DNA of 64,000 nt from NCBI RefSeq assembly GCF_029167625.1, contig NZ_CP119145.1, positions 806,001 through 870,000 of the forward strand, read 5' to 3'. The stretch's first letter is position 1. Each line of letters begins with the position of its first letter. The notes under the pieces were generated by a model that ran no database searches, was not told the DNA's origin, and was given only the letters and a program-made list of their open reading frames with translations. This stretch comes from Streptomyces sp. AM 4-1-1. Its GTDB lineage: Bacteria > Actinomycetota > Actinomycetes > Streptomycetales > Streptomycetaceae. The position numbers were made by a program, and so were the translations under genes. Positions 13,118-24,764 of the stretch are shown here, in pieces.

Positions 13118-14400
13118 GCGAGCTTCCCGTCGACGACCGTGGCACGGCCCCGCAGGAAGGTGTGGGTGACGCGTCCCGGCAGCTCGCGCCCCTCGTACGG
13201 GGTGTTGCGGCTGCGGGAGGCGAAGCCCGCGGGGTCCACGGGCCCACGGTATGCCGGATCGACCAGAGTGAGGTTGGCGGGCTCACCCGGCGAGACGGGA
13301 CGCCCGTGTCCTTCGAGACGGCCGATGGCCGCGGGACGGAAGGACATCCGGTCGGCGACGCCCGCCCAGTCGAGCAGACCGGTGTCGACCATCGTCTGCT
13401 GGACCACGGAGAGCGCGGTCTCCAGGCCCACCATGCCCATGGCGGCGGCGGCCCACTCACAGTCCTTGTCCTCGTGCGGGTGCGGGGCGTGGTCGGTGGC
13501 GACGCAGTCGATGGTGCCGTCGGCCAGGGCCTCGCGCAGCGCCAGGACATCGGCCTCGGTGCGCAGCGGCGGGTTCACCTTGTAGACGGGGTTGTACGAC
13601 CGTACGAGTTCGTCGGTGAGCAGCAGGTGGTGCGGGGTGACCTCGGCGGTGACGTTCCAGCCCTTGGACTTGGCCCAGCGGACGATCTCGACCGAGCCGG
13701 CCGTCGACAGGTGGCAGATGTGGACGCGGGAGCCGACGTGGGCGGCGAGGAGGACGTCGCGGGCGATGATCGACTCCTCGGCGACCGCGGGCCAGCCGCC
13801 CAGACCGAGTTCGGCGGAGACCACGCCCTCGTTCATCTGGGCGCCCTCGGTGAGGCGGGGCTCCTGGGCGTGCTGGGCGACGACGCCGTCGAACGCCTTC
13901 ACGTACTCCAGCGCCCGGCGCATGATCACCGCGTCGTCGACGCACTTGCCGTCGTCGGAGAAGACCCGTACCCCGGCGGCGGAGTCGTGCATGGCGCCGA
14001 GTTCGGCGAGCTGCTTGCCCTCCAGACCGACGGTGACGGCGCCGATGGGCTGCACATCGCAGTAGCCGGACTCCTTGCCGAGCCGCCAGACCTGCTCGAC
14101 GACCCCCGCGGTGTCGGCCACCGGGAAGGTGTTGGCCATGGCGTGCACGGCGGTGAAGCCGCCGACCGCGGCGGCCCTGGTACCGGTGAGGACGGTCTCG
14201 GAGTCCTCCCGGCCGGGCTCGCGCAGATGGGTGTGCAGATCGACCAGACCCGGCAGCAGGACCTGGCCCGCCGCCTCGATCACCTGCGCGTCGCCGGCCT
14301 CCAGGCCGGCGCCCACCGCGGCGACGGTGCCCGCGTCGATCAGGACGTCCTGCGGCTCGCCACCGAGGACCCGCGCTCCGCGTACAAGGATCTTGCTCAT
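13114..14400 (-). CDS. pyrC: Dihydroorotase
   Basis: PyrC cyclises carbamoyl aspartate to dihydroorotate. The 428-residue length and fold fit the type I dihydroorotase group. The metal-binding motif [10 protein letters not shown] is near residue 56, further zinc ligands lie in [12 protein letters not shown], and the catalytic aspartate segment CVATDHAPH is near residue 305. ATG at 14400 follows the pyrB stop by two bases, so the genes are probably co-translated. The GTGA at the other end couples it to the membrane-protein gene. Confidence 0.97.
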   Translation of the reverse strand: MSKILVRGARVLGGEPQDVLIDAGTVAAVGAGLEAGDAQVIEAAGQVLLPGLVDLHTHLREPGREDSETVLTGTRAAAVGGFTAVHAMANTFPVADTAGVVEQVWRLGKESGYCDVQPIGAVTVGLEGKQLAELGAMHDSAAGVRVFSDDGKCVDDAVIMRRALEYVKAFDGVVAQHAQEPRLTEGAQMNEGVVSAELGLGGWPAVAEESIIARDVLLAAHVGSRVHICHLSTAGSVEIVRWAKSKGWNVTAEVTPHHLLLTDELVRSYNPVYKVNPPLRTEADVLALREALADGTIDCVATDHAPHPHEDKDCEWAAAAMGMVGLETALSVVQQTMVDTGLLDWAGVADRMSFRPAAIGRLEGHGRPVSPGEPANLTLVDPAYRGPVDPAGFASRSRNTPYEGRELPGRVTHTFLRGRATVVDGKLA

Positions 14401-14402
14401 GG

Positions 14403-15461
14403 TTACTTGCTCTCCTCGGAGTCAAGGGGCCGCGGGGCGCTCGGGCCCGCGGCGGAGGACGGACGTGCGGCGGAGGACGGCAGGGCGGTCTCGGAGCCGC
14501 CCAGCAGCAGGTACAGGACGGCCATCCGGGTGGAGACCCCGTTGGCGACCTGCTCGACCGCGGTGCACCGGTCGGAGTCCGCGACCTCGGCGGTGATCTC
14601 CATGCCGCGGTTCATCGGGCCGGGGTGCATCACGATGGCGTGCCCGGGCATCTTCGCCATGCGGTCGGCGTCGAGGCCGTAGCGGCGGGAGTACTCGCGC
14701 TCCGTGGGGAAGTACGCGGCGTTCATCCGCTCGCGCTGCACCCTCAGCATCATCACCGCGTCGGACGCGGGCAGCACCGGGTCGAGGCTGTAACTGACGT
14801 CGCAGGGCCACTGCTCGACCCCGACCGGGACCAGGGTGGGTGGCGCCACCACCGTGACCTGGGCGCCGAGCGTGTGCAGCAACTGGACGTTGGAGCGGGC
14901 CACCCGGCTGTGCAGCACGTCCCCGACGATCGTGATCCGCCGGCCGTCCAGGTCCCGGCCGATCCCGGCGTCCGCGCCGACCAGCCTGCGACGGATCGTG
15001 AAGGCGTCCAGGAGCGCCTGGGTCGGGTGCTGGTGGGTGCCGTCGCCCGCGTTGACGACAGCCGCGTCGATCCAGCCGGAGGTCGCCAGCCGGTACGGGG
15101 CGCCCGAGGCACCGTGCCGGATGACGACGGCGTCGGCGCCCATCGCCTCCAGGGTCAGCGCGGTGTCCTTGAGCGATTCGCCCTTGGAGACCGACGAGCC
15201 CTTCGCCGAGAAGTTGATGACATCGGCGGACAGCCGCTTGGCGGCGGCCTCGAACGAGATGCGGGTACGCGTCGAGTCCTCGAAGAAGAGGTTGACCACG
15301 GTACGTCCGCGAAGGGTCGGGAGCTTCTTGATCGGCCGGTCGGCGACCCGGGCCATCTCCTCGGCGGTGTCGAGGATCAGGACGGCGTCGTCACGGGTGA
15401 GGTCGGCGGCCGAGATGAGGTGGCTGGGGGTCCGGGGGTTCGCCCCGGTGGAGCGCAGCAT
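14403..15461 (-). CDS. pyrB: Aspartate carbamoyltransferase catalytic subunit
   Basis: PyrB transfers the carbamoyl group to aspartate, the first committed pyrimidine step. The 352-residue product carries the carbamoyl-phosphate motif [13 protein letters not shown] near residue 60, the [14 protein letters not shown] segment and the MHPGPMNRG substrate loop. The N-terminus ([14 protein letters not shown]) is somewhat longer than the short form I recall from other streptomycetes, and the C-terminal 30 residues are low-complexity Ser/Ala/Pro. GGAG lies 9 nt before the chosen ATG. There is a 93-nt gap to pyrR. Confidence 0.94.
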   Translation of the reverse strand: MLRSTGANPRTPSHLISAADLTRDDAVLILDTAEEMARVADRPIKKLPTLRGRTVVNLFFEDSTRTRISFEAAAKRLSADVINFSAKGSSVSKGESLKDTALTLEAMGADAVVIRHGASGAPYRLATSGWIDAAVVNAGDGTHQHPTQALLDAFTIRRRLVGADAGIGRDLDGRRITIVGDVLHSRVARSNVQLLHTLGAQVTVVAPPTLVPVGVEQWPCDVSYSLDPVLPASDAVMMLRVQRERMNAAYFPTEREYSRRYGLDADRMAKMPGHAIVMHPGPMNRGMEITAEVADSDRCTAVEQVANGVSTRMAVLYLLLGGSETALPSSAARPSSAAGPSAPRPLDSEESK

Positions 15462-15554
15462 CTGGGTGTTCTCCGGGTGGCTGGGGATGTCGTGCGGGCG
15501 TGCGGAAGCTGTCGTACGGCCCTGGCGGCGGACCGTACGGCTGGAGGAGAACAG

Positions 15555-16189
<635 letters not shown>

Positions 16190-16259
16190 GAAATTGCTTC
16201 ATCCACGTTACCAGGGCGTGTGTGACACCCTGGCCCCACCCCCTGGAGGAGCGTTCGGC

Positions 16260-16289
16260 TTGACGCAGCCAAGTAACGCTGCGTAACCT
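16260..16289 (+). promoter_or_regulatory. Probable bldD promoter
   Basis: TTGACG (16260-16265) and TAACCT (16284-16289) are separated by 18 nt, a plausible vegetative-sigma-factor promoter about 35 nt upstream of the bldD start. The first BldD box covers the spacer and the beginning of the -10 element. Confidence 0.55.
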
Positions 16290-16302
16290 CACAGTGAGTT
16301 AC
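16273..16302. promoter_or_regulatory. Two tandem BldD operator sites (autoregulation)
   Basis: GTAACGCTGCGTAAC (16273-16287) matches the published 15-bp BldD pseudopalindrome nTnACnC(A/T)GnGTnAn at every fixed position. CTCACAGTGAGTTAC (16288-16302) follows immediately and differs from it at only one fixed position. Their overlap with the probable promoter fits known BldD autorepression. Confidence 0.85.
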
Positions 16303-16324
16303 CAGACTTCGTCCGGGGAGCCTT

Positions 16325-16825
16325 ATGTCCAGCGAATACGCAAAGCAGCTCGGGGCCAAGCTCCGCGCCATCCGCACCCAGCAGGGCCTCTCCCTCCACG
16401 GCGTGGAGGAGAAGTCGCAGGGCCGCTGGAAGGCCGTCGTGGTCGGTTCGTACGAACGCGGCGACCGCGCCGTGACCGTACAGCGTCTCGCCGAGCTCGC
16501 GGATTTCTACGGCGTCCCGGTGCAGGAGCTACTGCCCGGCACGACGCCCGGCGGGGCCGCCGAGCCGCCGCCGAAGCTTGTCCTGGATCTGGAGCGTCTT
16601 GCCCACGTGCCGCCGGAGAAGGCCGGGCCGTTGCAGCGTTACGCCGCGACGATCCAGAGCCAGCGCGGTGACTACAACGGCAAGGTGCTGTCGATCCGGC
16701 AGGACGACCTGCGCACGCTGGCCGTGATCTACGACCAGTCGCCGTCCGTGCTGACGGAACAGCTGATCAGCTGGGGTGTGCTGGACGCGGATGCGCGTCG
16801 GGCGGTCGCCCACGACGAGGGCTGA
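16325..16825 (+). CDS. bldD: BldD, c-di-GMP-responsive master regulator of development
   Basis: BldD represses sporulation genes during vegetative growth when dimerised by tetrameric cyclic di-GMP. The 166-residue protein has an N-terminal XRE-type helix-turn-helix (about residues 7-68: LGAKLRAIRTQQGLSLHGVE ... YERGDRAVTVQRLAELADFY), a short Pro-rich linker, and a C-terminal ligand domain. The bipartite RxD-X8-RxxD motif is intact as R114-G-D116 and R125-Q-D-D128. GGGGAG lies 6 nt before the ATG. It is the only plus-strand gene in the first 31 kb and is divergent from pyrR. Two BldD boxes upstream indicate autoregulation. Confidence 0.98.
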   Translation: MSSEYAKQLGAKLRAIRTQQGLSLHGVEEKSQGRWKAVVVGSYERGDRAVTVQRLAELADFYGVPVQELLPGTTPGGAAEPPPKLVLDLERLAHVPPEKAGPLQRYAATIQSQRGDYNGKVLSIRQDDLRTLAVIYDQSPSVLTEQLISWGVLDADARRAVAHDEG

Positions 16826-16854
16826 CGCCCTCGGTCCGCAGAACGCGGAACGCA

Positions 16855-16902
16855 GAACGCCGGGCGGTGGGGCACTTCGGGTGCTCCGTCGGCCCGGCGT
16901 TC
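16855..16902 (+). terminator. Hairpin terminator downstream of bldD
   Basis: An 11-bp perfect repeat (GAACGCCGGGC / GCCCGGCGTTC) encloses a second small stem around a TTCG loop (GCAC-TTCGG-GTGC). It starts 30 nt after the bldD stop codon. Confidence 0.7.
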
Positions 16903-17274
16903 GCGCTGTGTGGGTCGGGGGAGGCTGTCGATACGGGGCGGGAGTGCTTGTCGGCGTGGGCGGGGCGCGTGGGCGGGGCGCTGTGGCGCGTCCGCCGGAG
17001 GGGGCGCGGGGGCGGAGCGCTGTGTCGTGGCGGGGTGGGGTGGGGCCCCTCCGGGGTGTCTCCTCGGGCCGGGCGTGGCACCCCGGTTCGCGAGTGGGGC
17101 CCAGTTGTACGCCCGGCCCTGCGGGGACCCCCCTCCACGGCCCCACCCCGGCCGGTTCGGCGGCTTCCGGCCGGGGTGGGGGCTTGTCGGCCGGTCGGCG
17201 GCTGCGGGCCGGTGGGGCGTCCATGCGGCCCCCGGAGGGATGATGGCTGCCGACCTGATGGGTTGAGATACGCC

Positions 17275-17305
17275 GAAGGGCCCACGGTTCGACCGTGGGC
17301 CCTTC
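17275..17305 (-). terminator. Hairpin terminator downstream of nusB
   Basis: GAAGGGCCCACGGT and its perfect complement ACCGTGGGCCCTTC are separated by 3 nt, 12 nt past the nusB stop codon. Its symmetry would allow it to act in both directions. Confidence 0.85.
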
Positions 17306-17316
17306 GCGGCTGTGGG

Positions 17317-17748
17317 CTACTGCTCCCGGCGCAGGTTCGGCTTGAGGTCCTTGAAGCGGGCCAGCAGGCCGTTCACGAAGGACGGTGAGTCATCGGTGGA
17401 GAACTCCTTGGCGAGCTGCACCGCCTCGTCGATCACCACCGCGTCCGGGGTCTCGTCCACCCAGATCAGCTCGTACGCGCCGAGCCGCAGGATGGAACGG
17501 TCCACGACCGGCATCCGGTCGATCTCCCAGTCGACGGCGTAGGTGATGATGAGGTCGTCGATGCGGTCCGCGTACCGCGCGTACCCCTCGACGAGCTCCA
17601 TCGTGTACTCGCCGACCGGCGGCTGACGGTCGTCGGTCCGCGAGTGCCGTACCCAGTCCGCGAGGACCGTCTGCACGGACTCACCGCGCTGGTCGGCCTC
17701 GAAGAGGATCTGGAAGGCGCGCTTGCGGGCCTTGTTCCGGGCAGCCAC
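17317..17748 (-). CDS. nusB: Transcription antitermination factor NusB
   Basis: NusB works with NusE/S10 in rRNA antitermination. The 143-residue product is all-helical in appearance and starts with the Arg-rich RNA-binding helix ARNKARKRAFQILFEADQRG; the family segments DRMPVVDRSILRLGAYELIW and VIDEAVQLAKEFSTDDSPSFVNGLL are present. The GTG start at 17748 lies two bases after the efp stop codon, so the efp-nusB pair is likely co-translated. A perfect hairpin follows the stop. Confidence 0.96.
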   Translation of the reverse strand: MAARNKARKRAFQILFEADQRGESVQTVLADWVRHSRTDDRQPPVGEYTMELVEGYARYADRIDDLIITYAVDWEIDRMPVVDRSILRLGAYELIWVDETPDAVVIDEAVQLAKEFSTDDSPSFVNGLLARFKDLKPNLRREQ

Positions 17749-17750
17749 GG

Positions 17751-18317
17751 TTAGCTGTTCACCCGGCCGAGGTAGTCGCCCGTGCGGGTGTCGACCTTGA
17801 TCTTCTCACCGGTGGTGATGAAGAGCGGGACGCCGATCTCGTAACCGGTCTCCAGGGTGGCGGGCTTGGTGCCACCGGTGGAGCGGTCGCCCTGGACGCC
17901 CGGGTCGGTGTGCTGGATGGTCAGCTCGACCGCGGCGGGAAGCTCGACGTACAGCACCTCGCCCTCGTGCGTCGCGACGCTGGCCGTGAAGCCCTCGATC
18001 AGGTAGTTGGCGGCATCGCCGACGGCCTTGCGGTCGACCATCAGCTGGTCGTAGGTCTCCATGTCCATGAAGACGTAGTACTCGCCGTCCATGTACGAGA
18101 ACTGCATGTCGCGTCGGTCGACGGTGGCCGTTTCGACCTTCACACCGGCGTTGAACGTCTTGTCGACGACCTTGCCGGAGAGCACGTTCTTGAGCTTGGT
18201 GCGCACGAAGGCCGGGCCCTTGCCGGGCTTGACGTGCTGGAACTCGACGACGGACCAGAGCTGGCCCCCGTCGAGCTTGAGCACCAGGCCGTTCTTGAGG
18301 TCGTTCGTGGAAGCCAC
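17751..18317 (-). CDS. efp: Elongation factor P
   Basis: EF-P relieves ribosome stalling at polyproline stretches. The product is 188 residues and has the three-domain layout: an N-terminal KOW-like domain with [16 protein letters not shown], the acceptor loop [17 protein letters not shown] near residue 28 where the modified lysine resides in many bacteria, and C-terminal OB domains ending [14 protein letters not shown]. The loop KPGKGPA reads as unmodified or differently modified type; no modification genes are nearby. GTG at 18317 is chosen because it starts at the conserved N-terminus and has AGGAG upstream. The M24 peptidase homologue lies just upstream, a linkage seen widely in bacteria. 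Confidence 0.97.
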   Translation of the reverse strand: MASTNDLKNGLVLKLDGGQLWSVVEFQHVKPGKGPAFVRTKLKNVLSGKVVDKTFNAGVKVETATVDRRDMQFSYMDGEYYVFMDMETYDQLMVDRKAVGDAANYLIEGFTASVATHEGEVLYVELPAAVELTIQHTDPGVQGDRSTGGTKPATLETGYEIGVPLFITTGEKIKVDTRTGDYLGRVNS

Positions 18318-18366
18318 GGTTGCGGAATCTCCTGGACTGAAGCTGGTGGACGACCGAGGATGCGCG

Positions 18367-19473
18367 CTAGAGCGCGAGCAGCTCCTTGGTCGTAATGGTG
18401 AGTAGCTCGGGTCCGCCGTCCGCCTCTGGGCGCACGACGAGCGTGTCATCGATCCGGACTCCGCCCCGGCCCGGGAGGTGGACCCCCGGTTCGACGGTGA
18501 CCGGCACACAAGCGTCCAGTTTACCCATGGCCGTAGGTGCCAACTGCGGGTCCTCGTCGATTTCGAGTCCCACACCGTGTCCGGTCGAGGAGCCGAAGCC
18601 CTCGCCGTGGCCCGCCGAGTCCAGGAGGTGGCGGGCCGCGTGGTCCACGTCGCGGTAGGCGGCGCCGGGCAGCAGGGCTTCCCGCGCGGCCCGCTGAGCG
18701 GCGAAAACCAGGTCGTAAAGGTCGATCTGCCAGTCGGCGGGGGCCGTTCCGATGACGAACGTGCGGCCGATCTCGCACCGGTAGCCGCGGTAGTTCGCGC
18801 CGAGGCGGACGGAGAGGAAATCTCCTTCCTCCACCCGCCGGTCCGAGGGCCGGTGGCGGCCGCGGCCCGAGTTCGGACCGGTGGCGACGGAGGTGGGGAA
18901 GGCCGGTCCCTCGGCGCCGTGGTCGACGAGCCTGCGCTCCAGTTCCAGCGCGAGGTGACGTTCGGTGCGGCCCACCAGGATCGATTCGAGGAGTTCACCC
19001 AGGGCCTGGTCGGTGATCTCGGCGGCGATCCGCAGACAGGCGATCTCCTCCTCGTCCTTGACGATCCTCAGCTGTTCGACGGTGGTGCCGAGGTCGGCCA
19101 ACGTCAGCCGGGGCGCGACGGAACCCATGGCGCGGTGGCGGGTGACGGTCAGGTCGTGTTCCTCGACCGCGAGGGACTCCGCGCCCGTGGTCTCGGCCAG
19201 ATCGGCGGCCGCGACGACGGGGTCGCCGTCCGGTCCGGGCAGCACGAGCAGCCGCAACTGCTCGTCGGGGCGGCTCTCGGCGGGCTCCTCGGCCGGGGCG
19301 CGGGGGCAGAGCAGGACGTCCTCGCCGGGGCCGAGCAGCAGTACGGCGCCCGGTGGCGCACCGCCCGCGAGGTAGCGGACGTTGGCGGGGCGGGAGACCA
19401 GGGCGGCGGCGGTTCCGACCGCGGCGCACCGGTCGCGGAGCAGCCCGCGGCGGACGGCGTACACCTCTGACAT
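18367..19473 (-). CDS. M24 family (Xaa-Pro aminopeptidase-like) protein with altered metal ligands
   Basis: This 368-residue protein has the pita-bread layout of Xaa-Pro peptidases: an N-terminal creatinase-like domain (residues 1-130) and a C-terminal M24 domain (about 135-360). The family normally binds two metals through Asp, Asp, His, Glu, Glu. Here the first Asp position is R223 (LSVRLGA), the second is E234 (YRCEIGRTF), His is kept as H299 (TGHGVGLE), the first Glu is kept as E328 (VTVEPG), and the last is D342 (RIDDTLV). Three of five ligands therefore differ. It lies 49 nt upstream of efp, the usual place of pepP or pepQ, so it descends from that peptidase. It may be inactive, use one metal, or have another role. 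Confidence 0.85.
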   Translation of the reverse strand: MSEVYAVRRGLLRDRCAAVGTAAALVSRPANVRYLAGGAPPGAVLLLGPGEDVLLCPRAPAEEPAESRPDEQLRLLVLPGPDGDPVVAAADLAETTGAESLAVEEHDLTVTRHRAMGSVAPRLTLADLGTTVEQLRIVKDEEEIACLRIAAEITDQALGELLESILVGRTERHLALELERRLVDHGAEGPAFPTSVATGPNSGRGRHRPSDRRVEEGDFLSVRLGANYRGYRCEIGRTFVIGTAPADWQIDLYDLVFAAQRAAREALLPGAAYRDVDHAARHLLDSAGHGEGFGSSTGHGVGLEIDEDPQLAPTAMGKLDACVPVTVEPGVHLPGRGGVRIDDTLVVRPEADGGPELLTITTKELLAL

Positions 19474-19545
19474 GGTTCGAGCGTACGAGCGATGCCGGGG
19501 GGCTGCCCGGCCGGGGCGTCCGACCGGGGCAGCGTCAGGGGGCCG

Positions 19546-20370
19546 TCACCAGGCCGGCGGGCTGGCTATCGAGCGGGCGAGCACGTCGTCGAGCACGCGG
19601 GCGGTGGTCTCGACGTCGTACGTGGAGTTGTCGATGATCGGCAGCCCGGAGCCGTACCACCCGGCCATCCGGCCGTGGATGCGGGCGACCTCCTCGTCGG
19701 AGAGCCGGCGGTTGCCGCTGCGGGCCGCGTTGCGCTCCAGGACGACCTCCAGGCCGGGCAGGAGGACGACGGGCAGCAGTCCGGGACCGACGTGCCGCTT
19801 CCAGCCGCCGAGGCCGACGACCGGGCGGTCCGGGAAGACGGCGTCGTCGAGGACGCAGGAGATGCCGTTGGCGAGGAAGTTGCGGGCGGCGAAGCCACAG
19901 GTGCGGCGGGCCAGGCGGTACTGCGCCTCGGAGTGGTCGTTCCAGCCGGCCTGCGGGTCGGCGAAGCCGGAGCGGACCCACTCACGGACGTCGTCCAGAC
20001 TGATGTGCGCGGTGGGGACCCTGCGGCGGGCCGCCCAGAGCCTGGCGACGGTGGTCTTGCCCGCGCCCGCCGGGCCGATCAGGAGCACGGCGAGGGTGGC
20101 CGTGCCGGTGCCGGGCTCGGCCGGTGGCGCGGGCAGCGGGACGGGTCCGCCGGGGGGCAGCCGGACATGACCGGTGCTCTCGGGCGGCAGCGGGGCGGCC
20201 GGTGCCGGGGCGGGGCCGCTCCAGCCGTGGCCCTGGGGAGGGGCGGGCGGGGTACGGGGCGGGGGCGGCGCCCCCGGCGGCCCTGGGTGCTGGGCCTGGT
20301 GCGGCCGGCCGACGGGGCCCGTTCCCGGGCCCTGGGGCGGCGGCAGCGGGGCCCCCACTGCGTACTGCAT
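19546..20370 (-). CDS. P-loop ATP-binding protein with proline-rich N-terminus
   Basis: The protein is about 274 residues from the ATG at 20370 (MQYAVGAPLPPP). Residues 1 to about 110 are a disordered Pro/Gly/Ala segment. The rest is a P-loop domain with Walker A LIGPAGAGKTTVARLWA, a DDVREWVRSG segment, and a C-terminal part LEVVLERNAARSGNRRLSDEEVARIHGRM that resembles AAA_33/zeta-like small-molecule or nucleic-acid kinases. The substrate is unknown. A longer frame extends upstream but lacks support. It lies between the shikimate genes and the M24-efp-nusB group, all on the minus strand. Confidence 0.75.
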   Translation of the reverse strand: MQYAVGAPLPPPQGPGTGPVGRPHQAQHPGPPGAPPPPRTPPAPPQGHGWSGPAPAPAAPLPPESTGHVRLPPGGPVPLPAPPAEPGTGTATLAVLLIGPAGAGKTTVARLWAARRRVPTAHISLDDVREWVRSGFADPQAGWNDHSEAQYRLARRTCGFAARNFLANGISCVLDDAVFPDRPVVGLGGWKRHVGPGLLPVVLLPGLEVVLERNAARSGNRRLSDEEVARIHGRMAGWYGSGLPIIDNSTYDVETTARVLDDVLARSIASPPAW

Positions 20371-20519
20371 CCGGTGCCACTCCGTCTCGTACAGGCGACT
20401 GGCGCTGGTCGAAGGGCAACCGTACCGTTCGTGGGCCGCCGGGACGCGCCCCCTCCCGGCCACCACAGAGGGGAACGGGCGGGGGCGGTCCGAAGTGCCC
20501 GCCGGCCGGGCGTGGTCCG

Positions 20520-23784
<3,265 letters not shown>

Positions 23785-23930
23785 CGGTGCTCCCTCATGC
23801 TCGCGCCTGAAACTGCAATCGGCGCGACCGGGTGCGCGGCCCTGGCCCGCCGCCCCGATCCTCCCACGACGCGGCCCGTGTCCCGGCCGCCGGTCCAGCA
23901 GACGGGACGGGGCGGGGCCCGCCGCGGTCC

Positions 23931-24764
23931 TCAGCGGGCCGCGAGCGCCTGTTCCCCGGCCTTCCGCATGGCGGCGAGCGGGGCCGGAACGCGGCCCGTC
24001 ATCCGCTCGACCTGGAGGACCGCCTGGTGCACCAGGAGGTCGAGTCCCCCGACGACCGCGCCGCCACGGGCCGACCAGGCGGCGGCGAGGGGCGTCGGCC
24101 AGGGCTCGTACAGCACGTCGAAGAGGGTGCCGGGGGCTCCGGGCACCGATCCGGCGAGCGCGTCCGCGGACCCGGCCGGGGTGGTGGCGATCACCAGCGG
24201 TGCCGTCAGGGCCGATGCCGCGTCCGCCCAGTCGGCGGTCCGGACGTCGACGCCCAGCCGCTCCCCCCAGGCGCGCATCTCGGCGCCGCGTTCCCGGCTG
24301 CGGACGTAGGCGGTCACCGGTCCCGCGCAGAGCACAGCGAGCGCGGCGAGCGCGGACGAGGCTGTGGCCCCGGCGCCGAGGACGGCGGCGGACTCGACCT
24401 CCGCCACGCCCTGTTCCCGCAGAGCGGCGACCATGCCGGGGATGTCGGTGTTGTCCCCGTGGCGGCGGCCGTCCGCGGAGATGACCACCGTGTTGACCGC
24501 TTCGACCGACGAGGCCGTTTCGCTGACGGAGTCCAGCAGCGGGATGATCGCGCGTTTGAGCGGCATGGTCAGCGAGAGACCGGCCCATGAGGAGTCGAGC
24601 CCTTCGACGAAGCCGGGGAGCGCCGCCTCGTCCACCTCGGCACGCTCGTACGTCCAGTCGCGCAGGCCGAGTTCGGCGTAGGCGGCCCGGTGCAGGACCG
24701 GTGACAGGGAGTGAGCGATGGGCGAGCCGAGAACGGCCGCCCGGTACGCCTCAGTCGAGGGCAT
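23931..24764 (-). CDS. aroE: Shikimate dehydrogenase
   Basis: AroE reduces 3-dehydroshikimate to shikimate with NADPH. The 277-residue product shows the shikimate site [16 protein letters not shown] near residue 14, the catalytic lysine in LTMPLKRAI near 70 and GDNTDIPG near 105. The nucleotide-binding domain begins with [15 protein letters not shown] near 129; a typical NADPH-specificity NRT motif is less clear, reading YVRSRERG. Its start overlaps the mltG stop codon by 14 nt, so it is probably co-transcribed with mltG and the aro genes downstream. Confidence 0.93.
   Translation of the reverse strand: MPSTEAYRAAVLGSPIAHSLSPVLHRAAYAELGLRDWTYERAEVDEAALPGFVEGLDSSWAGLSLTMPLKRAIIPLLDSVSETASSVEAVNTVVISADGRRHGDNTDIPGMVAALREQGVAEVESAAVLGAGATASSALAALAVLCAGPVTAYVRSRERGAEMRAWGERLGVDVRTADWADAASALTAPLVIATTPAGSADALAGSVPGAPGTLFDVLYEPWPTPLAAAWSARGGAVVGGLDLLVHQAVLQVERMTGRVPAPLAAMRKAGEQALAAR

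Larger units (their letters stand above)
16826..17316. other. Gene-free region between bldD and nusB
   Basis: These 491 bases contain the bldD hairpin (16855-16902), a strongly G-biased plus strand from about 16905 to 17220 with many GGGGCGGG-like runs, and the nusB terminator (17275-17305). Short direct repeats of CGCAGAACGC occur just after bldD. Several open frames exist on both strands but they are low-complexity Arg/Gly/Pro sequences with no recognisable protein. Confidence 0.6.

Noticed and set aside
16826..17316. Small genes in the bldD-nusB gap
   Set aside because: All open frames there are Arg/Gly/Pro low-complexity and none has both a sensible start and a recognisable domain.
20371..20466. 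N-terminal extension of the P-loop protein to 20466
   Set aside because: The frame stays open upstream of 20370, but the extra residues are not supported by a ribosome binding site, and MQYAVGAPLPPP looks like the natural start.
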